Shown here: positions 48,132 through 57,010 of the stretch, one piece after another
Numbering within the stretch: position 1 is the first letter of the stretch
Layout: each line of letters starts with the position of its first letter
Assembly (NCBI RefSeq): GCF_001654925.1
Contig: NZ_LXER01000011.1
Location: 248,001-312,000, forward strand
Source: Buttiauxella brennerae ATCC 51605
Lineage (GTDB): Bacteria > Pseudomonadota > Gammaproteobacteria > Enterobacterales > Enterobacteriaceae
Length of the DNA stretch: 64,000 bases
Direction: 5' to 3'
Program-made: the position numbers and the translations under genes
The notes under the pieces: generated by a model
What the model was told of the DNA's origin: nothing
Seen by the model: the letters and a program-made list of their open reading frames with translations, nothing else
The model's database searches: none

Positions 48132-49682
48132 TTACTGCTGCGGAACAGCCGGAACAGCCGGAACAGCCGGAGTTTCGAGCTCAGGTGCCGGAGCAGCTTC
48201 TGGTGCACCGGTACCCGGCATACCAAACATACCTAACAGATCGCTCAGTGGCATTTTCTGGCCGTTGAGAGTCACCTGGCTGTTGGAGTATTGCAGGCTG
48301 GAAACCACGTTATTGTTTTCCATGGTGGTGACGCGGAACATTTGGCCCATCGCCGCCAGGCCTTTGATTTGCTGATCGGCAAGTTTAGCAGCCTCAGCTG
48401 GCTGGTAACCTTCGAGTTGTGCAACCTGGGTCATTAACTCGGTCGCCATGTCTACCGGAATAACCAGTTTGCTGTCGAGTGATTTCACCACACGGTTCAA
48501 CTGATCTTCCGGAGTGGTGGCTTCGCCAGTCGCCGTTGCAGGGTCTTTCAGGAACAGAGACAAGTTAAAGGTGCTTTCGCCTTTAGCGTTTTTCCAGCTT
48601 AACGGTGCAACGGTGATCACCGGGTCACCTTTTAACAGCAACGGAAGGTTTGCCGCAAACAGCTCAACGATCTGCTGTTGATAGGCTTCCGGGTTCTGCG
48701 CGAATGCAGGGTCGGCCAACAGTTTCTGCGATTCAGCGTTATATTTCTGGCTGAACTCGCTTACCGCTGCGCCATCAAGGTTACCGATTTTGAGCGTCAA
48801 TTTGCCGCTACCGATATCTTTATTCTGCACTTTCAGTGAATTGAGGTTGTAATCAATCTGGCCGGACAGGTGTTTTTTATCGTCCTGCAGTTCAGATTTA
48901 GCATTGATAACTAAACCTTCCAGCACCGCCATTTCTTTGCCTTCGATGGAAATAGCTAACTTCTCGATGGAGGCTTTTTGGCTACCGATACGCTCAATGA
49001 ACTCGCTACGCGCGCTGCTACCGTCGGTCTTGATGCCGTTGAAGGTCATCTGCACATGCTGACCATATTCATTAACGGTGTTCACCAGGCCGCTTTCTGC
49101 TTCACCGCTAATGGCAATTTTGTCACCCTGGCCGTCAACATCCGCGTTGAACTGGCCACCGCTGAACGCAACTTTTTGCTCGCCATTTTCGTAATTCAGT
49201 GGCAGCAGTGCGATGTCAGAAGAGGTATCGCCGGTGTAACCAATACGTGTTTGTGCATCGATAAAGGACTGGCTTTTAGCAATATCGAACAACGGCTTGG
49301 TCGTTGGGTTATTCACAAGCGTTGTGTGAACAGATGCCATAGAAGGCAGCAGGTTGAATTTTTTCAGCTGCGCAAACGGGAACGGGCCGTGATCGATAGT
49401 TTCGTTAAACACGATGCTTTGATCAGGTTTCAGGATTGCGCTCGTCATACCATCAGTCGGTTTGATAACCAACTGCATGGTGCTGTGGAACAGACCACGT
49501 TTGTAATCCTGGTAGCCCAGAGTCAGGCCAGCTTCCGGCGAGGCTTTTTTCAGTTGGGCGTTAGCGTTGCTAATCATTTCCGCCATGCGGCCTTCGAGTT
49601 GCTTACCGGTGTACCAGGCTGAACCTGTCCACACCACACCCAGAGCCACAATAACACCTACAGCAACCAGTGATTTTTTCAT
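48132..49682 (-). CDS. ydgA: YdgA, DUF945 family protein
   Basis: A 516-residue DUF945 protein. One N-terminal membrane anchor (MKKSLVAVGVIVALGVVWTG, residues 1-20) is followed by a large periplasmic part (DHGPFPFAQLKKFNLLPSMASVHTTLVNN ... LFLKDPATATGEATTPEDQLN). It ends with a short Val-Pro-Ala repeat (TPAVPAVPAVPQQ). It matches E. coli YdgA from memory (502 residues). The function is not established. The start at 49682 matches E. coli; an upstream ATG adds five residues. Confidence 0.92.
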   Translation of the reverse strand: MKKSLVAVGVIVALGVVWTGSAWYTGKQLEGRMAEMISNANAQLKKASPEAGLTLGYQDYKRGLFHSTMQLVIKPTDGMTSAILKPDQSIVFNETIDHGPFPFAQLKKFNLLPSMASVHTTLVNNPTTKPLFDIAKSQSFIDAQTRIGYTGDTSSDIALLPLNYENGEQKVAFSGGQFNADVDGQGDKIAISGEAESGLVNTVNEYGQHVQMTFNGIKTDGSSARSEFIERIGSQKASIEKLAISIEGKEMAVLEGLVINAKSELQDDKKHLSGQIDYNLNSLKVQNKDIGSGKLTLKIGNLDGAAVSEFSQKYNAESQKLLADPAFAQNPEAYQQQIVELFAANLPLLLKGDPVITVAPLSWKNAKGESTFNLSLFLKDPATATGEATTPEDQLNRVVKSLDSKLVIPVDMATELMTQVAQLEGYQPAEAAKLADQQIKGLAAMGQMFRVTTMENNNVVSSLQYSNSQVTLNGQKMPLSDLLGMFGMPGTGAPEAAPAPELETPAVPAVPAVPQQ

Positions 49683-49735
49683 TCTGTCGTAGTCCATATT
49701 AAGTGCGTGTGCCGGTTATCCTCCGGCAGACGATT

Positions 49736-49783
49736 GAAATACCGATAACCCTGCATCCTGAAGATGCTCGGGTATCGGTATTT
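49736..49783 (-). terminator. long interrupted hairpin between manA and ydgA
   Basis: AAATACCGATA and TATCGGTATTT pair, enclosing an inner GCATC/GATGC stem, so about 48 bases fold into one extended hairpin. It lies between the manA stop (49846) and the ydgA start. It probably ends manA mRNA. T-rich tracts flank it only weakly. Confidence 0.55.
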
Positions 49784-49845
49784 AAGAAAACTAACCCGGT
49801 AAGCTTAGCAACCTTGCTTAAAAAGATCAGTAAGTTGCTTGCAAC

Positions 49846-51018
49846 TCAGATTTTGGAATACACCCGCGCAACACGGCCGACACCGCTGATGGACACCGGA
49901 GATTCTTGCGCAGAAACAAAGGCAGACTCGCCAGGTTTCAGGACCAGTTGCTGCCCATCTTTACTCAGAACCGCTTCACCTTCGGTACAGAACACAATGG
50001 CAGCGCTTGGTTGTGCGAGGCTTGCCTGTTGTGTGCTGAGGTCATGTAAAGAGAAGGCGAAATCATCGACCGGAATAGGGAAGTCCAGCTCGCTGTCGTG
50101 TTTCTCAGGTTGAGTCAGCAGTTCAGATGCAGGTTTTGGCACGAACTTGACGTTGGCAACCAGCTCAGGGATATCGATGTATTTTGGTGTCAGGCCCGCA
50201 CGCAGCACGTTATCTGAGTTCGCCATGACTTCCAGCGCCACACCTTTCAGGTAAGCGTGTGGGGTTTCAGCGAACAGGAACATCGCTTCGCCCGGCTGAA
50301 GTTTCACCACGTTAAGCAACAGCGGCGAGAACAAACCGCTGTCGTCCGGATAAAACTCAGAAATAACGCGAATGGTTTCCCACGGCTCGCCTTGTTGATT
50401 GTTGAGGGCGGCTTTCAACACGCCGAGGGCGAGAGATTTTTCTTCGCCTTCCATTTTCAACAGGTTGGCAAAAAGCTGTGACAGACGTTCGGCATCAGGT
50501 TGTTGTAAGAAATGGGCAATCGCCGGATGGGCCCCGGAAACTGGCTGGAGCAAAGAAACGATATCGGAAAACTCACGGAAAGCATTCATTGCCAGGAACG
50601 GTGTTAATGCGAACACCAGTTCAGGTTTGTGGTTAGGATCTTTGTAGTTACGCTCGGCGGCATCTAATGGAATGCCCGCGGCGTTCTCTTTAGCAAAACC
50701 CAGTTCAGACGCTTTTTTGTTAGGATGAACCTGAATGGAGAGGGGTTGATCGGCGCACAGCACTTTGAAGAGAAACGGTAACTCACCAAAACGCTCTGCA
50801 ACGGCCTTGCCTAATAGCGCTGGTTTGTTGGCGTCAATAACGTCACGCAATGAACGAGCCGTACCGTTATCAAGAATTTTTGAGCTACTTTTAGGGTGTG
50901 CTCCCATCCATAATTCTGCCATTGGCAGGTTTTCTGGGTTTTCCACGCCATAAAGTTCCGTTAACGCAGTTTTACTTCCCCAGGCATAGTTTTGCACTGA
51001 GTTAATGAGTTTTTGCAT
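49846..51018 (-). CDS. manA: mannose-6-phosphate isomerase
   Basis: Interconverts mannose-6-phosphate and fructose-6-phosphate. The 390 residues match the family. Zinc ligands can be read in the type I PMI motifs (QPLSIQVHPNKKASELGF and NHKPELVFAL), and the signature YKDPNHKPE is present. MQKLINSVQNYAWGSKTALTELYG is the expected N-terminus. Its place between ydgA and fumA matches E. coli. Confidence 0.97.
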   Translation of the reverse strand: MQKLINSVQNYAWGSKTALTELYGVENPENLPMAELWMGAHPKSSSKILDNGTARSLRDVIDANKPALLGKAVAERFGELPFLFKVLCADQPLSIQVHPNKKASELGFAKENAAGIPLDAAERNYKDPNHKPELVFALTPFLAMNAFREFSDIVSLLQPVSGAHPAIAHFLQQPDAERLSQLFANLLKMEGEEKSLALGVLKAALNNQQGEPWETIRVISEFYPDDSGLFSPLLLNVVKLQPGEAMFLFAETPHAYLKGVALEVMANSDNVLRAGLTPKYIDIPELVANVKFVPKPASELLTQPEKHDSELDFPIPVDDFAFSLHDLSTQQASLAQPSAAIVFCTEGEAVLSKDGQQLVLKPGESAFVSAQESPVSISGVGRVARVYSKI

Positions 51019-51236
51019 CAGTAAGCCCTATAGTAATCTAAACAAAGTTACTGCTATTAAACCAATTATCCGCTGTGAAGTAACCAGGGGATTAAAAAGT
51101 CGGTTTAGTCTCAGTTTTTGTTAAAAAATTGTGTAGCATGTTAGACCCGTTATCTTTCAAGCCACAGCGGGGTTGGCTCAGGCTTGAAATCTAAAGGGTA
51201 TAAAAGATAATAATTAACGTAGTAAGTGAGAGAACA

Positions 51237-52883
51237 ATGCCGAATAAAGCCTTTCATTATCAAGAACCGTTCCCGTTAAAAAAAGACGAAACAGAATACT
51301 ACCTGCTCAGCAGCGATTATGTTTCCGTGTCAGAGTTCGAAGGGCAGGAAGTCCTGAAAGTTGACCCTAAAGCCCTCACGTTACTCACCCAACACGCCTT
51401 CCATGATGCCTCGTTTATGCTGCGCCCGGCCCACCAACAGCAAGTGGCCGATATCCTGAATGACCCGGAAGCGAGCGAAAACGATAAATATGTCGCGCTC
51501 CAGTTCCTGCGCAACTCTGAAATCGCCGCCAAAGGTATTTTGCCGACCTGCCAGGATACCGGTACGGCGATTATCATGGGTAAAAAGGGCCAGCGCGTCT
51601 GGACGGGCGGTGGTGACGAAGAAGCGCTGTCGCACGGTGTCTACAACACCTTTATTGAAGATAACCTGCGCTACTCGCAAAACGCGGCGCTGGATATGTA
51701 CAAAGAGGTGAATACCGGTACCAACCTGCCTGCACAAATCGACCTCTATAGCGTTGACGGTGCCGAATACAAATTCCTCTGCATCGCCAAAGGCGGCGGT
51801 TCGGCGAACAAAACTTATCTGTATCAGGAAACGAAGGCACTGCTGAGTCCTGGCCGCCTTACAGAATACCTGGTTGAGAAAATGCGCAGTCTCGGTACGG
51901 CTGCCTGCCCGCCGTATCATGTGGCGTTTGTCATTGGCGGTACCTCGGCTGAAGCGACGCTGAAAACCGTGAAACTTGCCTCTACCAAATACTATGACGG
52001 CTTGCCAACCGAAGGTAACGAGCACGGCCAGGCGTTCCGCGATGTGCAACTGGAAGAAGAGTTGCTGAAAGAGGCGCAAAATCTTGGCCTCGGTGCGCAG
52101 TTTGGCGGTAAATACTTCGCTCACGATATTCGTGTGGTACGACTGCCACGCCACGGCGCGTCATGCCCGGTTGGCATGGGCGTTTCCTGTTCTGCCGATC
52201 GCAACATCAAAGCTAAGATCAACCGCGACGGTATCTGGATCGAAAAACTCGAGCACAACCCTGGCAAGTTTATTCCGCAGGAGTTGCGCCAGGCGGGCGA
52301 AGGCGAGGCGATCAAGGTCAATCTGAACCGCCCGATGAGCGAAATCCTTAAGCAGTTGTCGCAATATCCTGTTTCAACGCGTCTTTCTCTGAGCGGCACG
52401 ATTATTGTGGCACGCGATATCGCACACGCTAAACTCAAAGAGCGTATCGACAACGGCGAAGGTTTGCCGCAGTACATCAAAGATCACCCGGTGTACTACG
52501 CAGGGCCAGCTAAAACGCCAGACGGTTATGCGTCCGGCTCGCTTGGGCCAACCACTGCCGGGCGTATGGATTCATACGTAGATCTTCTGCAAGCCAACGG
52601 CGGCAGCATGGTAATGCTGGCGAAAGGCAACCGTAGCCAACAGGTGACTGATGCGTGCCATAAGCACGGTGGCTTCTACCTTGGCAGTATCGGTGGTCCG
52701 GCGGCGGTTCTGGCGCAGCAAAGCATCAAGAGCCTGACCTGTGTCGAATACGCGGAACTGGGTATGGAAGCCATCTGGAAAATAGAGGTGGAAGACTTCC
52801 CGGCCTTTATTCTGGTCGATGACAAGGGCAACGACTTCTTCCAGAAAATACACGCCTCGCAATGTACGCGATGTGTGAAATAG
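51237..52883 (+). CDS. fumA: class I fumarase (4Fe-4S) FumA
   Basis: Hydrates fumarate to malate in the TCA cycle, aerobically. It is 548 residues, as in E. coli. [4Fe-4S] cluster cysteines are in [27 protein letters not shown] and near CVEYAEL. The C-terminus QCTRCVK matches E. coli. It lies upstream of fumC on the same strand, but a terminator and an ERIC element separate the two. Confidence 0.97.
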   Translation: MPNKAFHYQEPFPLKKDETEYYLLSSDYVSVSEFEGQEVLKVDPKALTLLTQHAFHDASFMLRPAHQQQVADILNDPEASENDKYVALQFLRNSEIAAKGILPTCQDTGTAIIMGKKGQRVWTGGGDEEALSHGVYNTFIEDNLRYSQNAALDMYKEVNTGTNLPAQIDLYSVDGAEYKFLCIAKGGGSANKTYLYQETKALLSPGRLTEYLVEKMRSLGTAACPPYHVAFVIGGTSAEATLKTVKLASTKYYDGLPTEGNEHGQAFRDVQLEEELLKEAQNLGLGAQFGGKYFAHDIRVVRLPRHGASCPVGMGVSCSADRNIKAKINRDGIWIEKLEHNPGKFIPQELRQAGEGEAIKVNLNRPMSEILKQLSQYPVSTRLSLSGTIIVARDIAHAKLKERIDNGEGLPQYIKDHPVYYAGPAKTPDGYASGSLGPTTAGRMDSYVDLLQANGGSMVMLAKGNRSQQVTDACHKHGGFYLGSIGGPAAVLAQQSIKSLTCVEYAELGMEAIWKIEVEDFPAFILVDDKGNDFFQKIHASQCTRCVK

Positions 52884-52893
52884 ATAACTCAAG

Positions 52894-52916
52894 CCGCCCA
52901 CAAGGGCGGTTTTTTT
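52894..52916 (+). terminator. rho-independent terminator after fumA
   Basis: CCGCCC and GGGCGG pair around ACAA, followed by TTTTTTT. It begins 11 bases after the fumA stop. Confidence 0.88.
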
Positions 52917-52917
52917 A

Positions 52918-53042
52918 TCCCCCTTCATTCTTCGAGTTACGTCTGTGTTGGCTGCTCTCGCTTACCCGAATCACTTACTTATGTAAGCTCATCGGGATAA
53001 GCTCCTTTGCCGCCTTGACGCACCTCGAATTATTTTGGGGGA
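52918..53042. repeat. ERIC element between fumA and fumC
   Basis: About 125 bp, spanning nearly the whole fumA-fumC spacer. The core TCACTTACTTATGTAAGCTC is the classic ERIC centre to which the ERIC1R/ERIC2 primers correspond, and the ends are CCCTTCATTCTTCGAGTTAC and CGAATTATTTTGGGGGAT. Confidence 0.9.
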
Positions 53043-53066
53043 TGCTCTACGTCTAAGGAGAATGAA

Positions 53067-54464
53067 ATGGTAGCCAGTCGCAGTGAAAAAGACTCAATGG
53101 GCCCAATCGACGTTCCGGCAGATAAACTGTGGGGCGCGCAAACTCAGCGCTCACTTGAGCATTTCCGTATTTCCACTGAAAAAATGCCAACGGCCCTGAT
53201 CCACGCGCTCGCCTTAACCAAGCGGGCGGCCGCAAAGGTGAATATGGATCTCGGGTTGCTGGTGGCCGATCGCGGTAACGCTATTATCGAAGCCGCTGAC
53301 GAAGTGCTGGCGGGCAACCATCCGGATGAATTCCCGCTCGCCATCTGGCAAACCGGATCCGGCACGCAGAGCAACATGAACATGAACGAGGTGCTGGCAA
53401 ATCGGGCGAGTGAGATTCTCGGTGGTGTGCGTGGCATGGAGCGCAAAGTTCACCCTAATGACGATGTGAACAAAAGCCAAAGCTCAAACGACGTTTTCCC
53501 AACCGCAATGCACGTTGCGGCGGTGATTGCGGTGCGTGAACAATTAATCCCGCAACTCAATGTGCTGAAAGCAACATTGCAAGGCAAAGCCGAAGCATTT
53601 CACGATATCGTGAAGATTGGCCGTACCCACTTACAGGACGCAACGCCGCTCACTCTTGGCCAGGAGATTTCTGGCTGGGTGGCGATGCTTGAGCACAACC
53701 TTAAACACGTTGAAAACAGCCTGCCGCATGTTGCAGAACTGGCGTTAGGCGGAACGGCGGTCGGCACTGGCCTGAATACCCATCCTGAATACGCGGTACG
53801 TGTCGCCAAAGAACTGGCAGATATCACCAACCAACCGTTCGTCACCGCACCGAATAAATTCGAAGCACTGGCTACCTGCGATGCGCTGGTTCATGCCCAT
53901 GGCGCGTTAAAAGGGCTGGCGGCGTCGCTGATGAAAATTGCCAACGATGTTCGCTGGTTATCCTCCGGGCCACGTTGCGGGATTGGCGAAATCGCGATCC
54001 CTGAAAACGAACCGGGAAGCTCAATTATGCCCGGCAAGGTCAACCCAACGCAGTGCGAAGCGATGACAATGCTCTGCTGCCAGATAATGGGCAATGACGT
54101 AGCGGTGAACATGGGCGGCGCATCGGGCAATTTTGAGCTTAACGTCTATCGCCCGATGGTCATTCACAATTTCCTGCAATCGGTGCGCTTGCTGGCTGAT
54201 GGTATGGAAAGCTTCAACGAACATTGTGCGGTGGGTATCGAGCCAAACCGTGATCGAATTACTCAGTTGCTCAATGAGTCTTTGATGCTGGTGACGGCGC
54301 TCAACACGCACATTGGCTACGACAAGGCCGCAGAAATAGCCAAGAAAGCCCATAAAGAAGGGCTGACGTTGAAGGCATCGGCATTAAAACTCGGCTATCT
54401 CACCGAAGACGAATTTGATGCCTGGGTGCGGCCGGAAGAAATGGTTGGCAGTATGAAACAATAA
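53067..54464 (+). CDS. fumC: class II fumarase FumC
   Basis: The iron-free, oxidant-resistant fumarase, 465 residues. The family signature [15 protein letters not shown] holds the catalytic Ser loop. [24 protein letters not shown] at the N-terminus and [19 protein letters not shown] are typical. The start has AAGGAGA upstream. It ends 18 bases before the convergent tus stop. Confidence 0.97.
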   Translation: MVASRSEKDSMGPIDVPADKLWGAQTQRSLEHFRISTEKMPTALIHALALTKRAAAKVNMDLGLLVADRGNAIIEAADEVLAGNHPDEFPLAIWQTGSGTQSNMNMNEVLANRASEILGGVRGMERKVHPNDDVNKSQSSNDVFPTAMHVAAVIAVREQLIPQLNVLKATLQGKAEAFHDIVKIGRTHLQDATPLTLGQEISGWVAMLEHNLKHVENSLPHVAELALGGTAVGTGLNTHPEYAVRVAKELADITNQPFVTAPNKFEALATCDALVHAHGALKGLAASLMKIANDVRWLSSGPRCGIGEIAIPENEPGSSIMPGKVNPTQCEAMTMLCCQIMGNDVAVNMGGASGNFELNVYRPMVIHNFLQSVRLLADGMESFNEHCAVGIEPNRDRITQLLNESLMLVTALNTHIGYDKAAEIAKKAHKEGLTLKASALKLGYLTEDEFDAWVRPEEMVGSMKQ

Positions 54465-54482
54465 GTTTTACCGCGCCTGTTT

Positions 54483-55412
54483 CTACTCTTCACAGTACAG
54501 ATGCAGGCGCGGGATCAACAGCTGCAAGGGCTGCGCATCGGGCTTATAACGGTGGCGAATATTATCCGCATCGTAATTTAGTAATTCCCCCATATCCGGC
54601 GGCATTTCGCCGTTGTCAGGGTTGCATAACACGACCAGCGGCGAAGGGCAGGCATGTTGCACCTGTTTTTTGCGATCCTGATACCAGGCCCGCGCGACCG
54701 GTTGCACTTTGACGGGGCGCTTAATCTTCAGGCGTACTTTATCCGACAGGCTACTGATGGCATTCAGCTCACGTGTGATCTGTTCAGCCCATTGCTCACG
54801 CGTGTAGGGCGGCACAGCGCGATTCGCTTTAAGACTCTTTTCGAGAATGTCGATAATTTCCTGGCGCGTATAGTTCTTAATGATTTGCTTATTCGCCCAG
54901 CCAAAATTCAGGGTTGTGGGGTTTTCCAGCAGAGTGATGGTTCGATAGGCGTTGAGGGTAATCAGTCCTGGAAGCTGGCGGTGAACCCATTCGAAACGCT
55001 GCACGCTGGGTAAACCCGACTCCACACTAATCATGTTTTCCAGTTCTTGTTTACGCTGGTTAATTCGCGTGATCAGCGCCTGGGTTTGCTGCCGTTCAGT
55101 TTCATCGACCTGGTAACAAACGGCTCCTGGCAGGCGAACTGCCGCTTTGCTGCTGGTTTTCTCCGACTGCTGTTGAATGAACAGGTGCGTGAAGTGGGAA
55201 AGGGTGGACTGATGCGCCTCTTTACTCAGGCGTTGAGTGACCTCAATCCTGCTGATAGCGTCATGTTCTTTCCCTTTATTCACGGCAGGTAACAGGAAGA
55301 CACGACCGATGAGTAATCGGTAACTATCGAGTTGTTCACGCAGCTGCTGCAAATCTCGCTCGAGTTCGCGAAACGTGCCGTTGAGCCGTTCAATCAAATC
55401 ATACTTTGCCAT
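54483..55412 (-). CDS. tus: replication terminator protein Tus
   Basis: A 309-residue monomer, the same length as E. coli Tus. It binds Ter sites and blocks DnaB helicase at forks arriving from one side. Collinear segments include [18 protein letters not shown] at the start, [43 protein letters not shown]-like and [21 protein letters not shown] at the end. The start has GGAGGG upstream. A Ter site (55426-55441) lies in its promoter region, so it is probably autorepressed as in E. coli. Confidence 0.96.
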   Translation of the reverse strand: MAKYDLIERLNGTFRELERDLQQLREQLDSYRLLIGRVFLLPAVNKGKEHDAISRIEVTQRLSKEAHQSTLSHFTHLFIQQQSEKTSSKAAVRLPGAVCYQVDETERQQTQALITRINQRKQELENMISVESGLPSVQRFEWVHRQLPGLITLNAYRTITLLENPTTLNFGWANKQIIKNYTRQEIIDILEKSLKANRAVPPYTREQWAEQITRELNAISSLSDKVRLKIKRPVKVQPVARAWYQDRKKQVQHACPSPLVVLCNPDNGEMPPDMGELLNYDADNIRHRYKPDAQPLQLLIPRLHLYCEE

Positions 55413-55425
55413 TTCTCACCCTCCA

Positions 55426-55441
55426 TTAGTTACAACATACT
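55426..55441 (-). other. Ter site (TerB-equivalent), Tus-binding replication fork trap
   Basis: On the minus strand AGTATGTTGTAACTAA matches the Ter consensus (AGNATGTTGTAACTAA) at every defined base. It lies 13 bases upstream of the tus start codon, as TerB does in E. coli. The orientation sets which replication direction is blocked and places this window in the terminus region. Confidence 0.95.
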
Positions 55442-55513
55442 TATAAATTTATAACACAGGGCGATGAACCTGACCACCGATGTTGCGATGGTCAGGCAGG
55501 GAAAAATGGATTT

Positions 55514-56830
55514 TTAGCGGTCGGGGGTAATCGATGCCAGCGGTAAAGGGGCTTGTGTTTTTATCGGCCAACTAAAGCGGAAGCGGGCGCCACCAAACGC
55601 TCCGCTGTCGACAGTCACTGAACCTTCCATGGCCGTGGCAACGGAATGCACAATCGCAAGCCCAAGGCCACAGCCGCCGGTTGCACGGTCACGGCTTGGG
55701 TCGAGGCGAACGAAGGGCTCAAACACGCGCTCGCGCTCTTCAGCAGGGATGCCTGGGCCATCATCTTCGACCTGTAAAATGGCAGTGTCTGTATCAAGCC
55801 ACAGGCTGATGCGCAGTTTCTCGTTGCTGTAACGCAGAGCATTGTTAACCAGATTGTCCGTGACACGTTCCATTAAACGCAGATCAATCAGGCCAAAATC
55901 TCCGTCAGGCGGCGTGTCCAGCATGATATCGAGCTGCGGGTGAATGATTCTGACATCAGCGATGTGTTCATCAAGCCAGCGCGGGACATTGACTTTCGCC
56001 AGTTGTAACTCCGTTTGCGGGCGGTCGAGTCGGGCGTAAGTCAACAGTTCTTCAATCAGTGCTTCCAGTTGGCCGATATCCCGGTTTAGCGCCAGCGACT
56101 CCGCTTCAGTCAGATTATCACTCATTTCCAGGCGATAACGCAGGCGGACCAACGGCGTGCGTAGTTCATGGGCTATACCGTCAATCAGCAGTTTCTTACT
56201 GGCAATTTGCGCGTTGATGCTGTCGGCCATCTGGTTAAAGGCAACGCCTAAACGTTCAAAACTCGAGGCGCTGTCGAAATGGATTCTCTCTTCCAGATGC
56301 CCTTGACCTAATCTTTGCGCCGCCGTTTCAAGTTTTAGCATGTCCTTCCAGTGGGGACGCATCCAGATGAAGACCGGGAAGGCGAGGGAAATGGCAATAA
56401 ATGCCATCAATGCGACGTCCAGCAATCGCATCTGATGCAGGAAGAAGAGATAAGGAATCGGGCCGACGGCCAGAACATAATGGCTGCGAGGGATGCGCTG
56501 AATAAAGGTGTACTCATCGTCGAGGGCGACAATTTCCCCCTCGCGCAGGTGGTGCATCGTCATTTCATCGAGCTTGAATTTGTCTATGGGTTCGATATGG
56601 AGTTTAAACGACAAATTGAGATCGAGATCTTTGATTGTCCGGTTCCAGTCACGCGGTGGAATTTCACGCAACTCGCTGCGCATTAAATACAGCGAGCTTT
56701 TCATCAAATCATCCAGTGACTGGCGGCCCGCACGCTCAGCGGTGAATTTGTAGACCAGGCCAACCAGCATGGTCATCACCAAAAAGCAGACGAACAGCAA
56801 CAGATAGAACTGAATAAATAACTTTTTCAA
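55514..56830 (-). CDS. rstB: sensor histidine kinase RstB
   Basis: A 438-residue inner-membrane kinase of the RstAB two-component system. Two helices (residues 8-26 and about 137-155) flank a periplasmic sensor. A HAMP segment is near residue 165. The phosphoacceptor His is in IDGIAHELRTPLVRLRYRLE. The ATPase motifs are NLVNNALRYS, VEDDGPGIPAEERERVFEPF and GGCGLGLAIVHSV. In E. coli rstB follows rstA directly; here a 2.1-kb gene stands between them. Confidence 0.95.
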   Translation of the reverse strand: MKKLFIQFYLLLFVCFLVMTMLVGLVYKFTAERAGRQSLDDLMKSSLYLMRSELREIPPRDWNRTIKDLDLNLSFKLHIEPIDKFKLDEMTMHHLREGEIVALDDEYTFIQRIPRSHYVLAVGPIPYLFFLHQMRLLDVALMAFIAISLAFPVFIWMRPHWKDMLKLETAAQRLGQGHLEERIHFDSASSFERLGVAFNQMADSINAQIASKKLLIDGIAHELRTPLVRLRYRLEMSDNLTEAESLALNRDIGQLEALIEELLTYARLDRPQTELQLAKVNVPRWLDEHIADVRIIHPQLDIMLDTPPDGDFGLIDLRLMERVTDNLVNNALRYSNEKLRISLWLDTDTAILQVEDDGPGIPAEERERVFEPFVRLDPSRDRATGGCGLGLAIVHSVATAMEGSVTVDSGAFGGARFRFSWPIKTQAPLPLASITPDR

Positions 56831-56945
56831 TGAAAATCACCGGGTTATCAACGGATTGAGCGTTGCCTTCTGATACGCAGAAGCGCTATGCAGATATGAG
56901 TGATTTCATCATGAAAATTTCACACCCCATCTGGCTGGCTATGTA

Positions 56946-56964
56946 AGCAGGGTTTGCCCCTGCT
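56946..56964. terminator. hairpin between the EIIC-EAL gene and rstB
   Basis: AGCAGGG and CCCTGCT pair around TTTGC, about 46 bases downstream of the EIIC-EAL stop on the minus strand. No T-run follows, so read-through into rstB is possible. Confidence 0.4.
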
Positions 56965-57010
56965 GACAATATCTGGCGTGCATAAGTGCGGTGATTGAGG
57001 GGAAAAGCAG

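Noticed and set aside
51381-52154. 257-codon open frame antisense to fumA
   Set aside because: It is fully inside fumA, with composition typical of an antisense shadow and no start signal.
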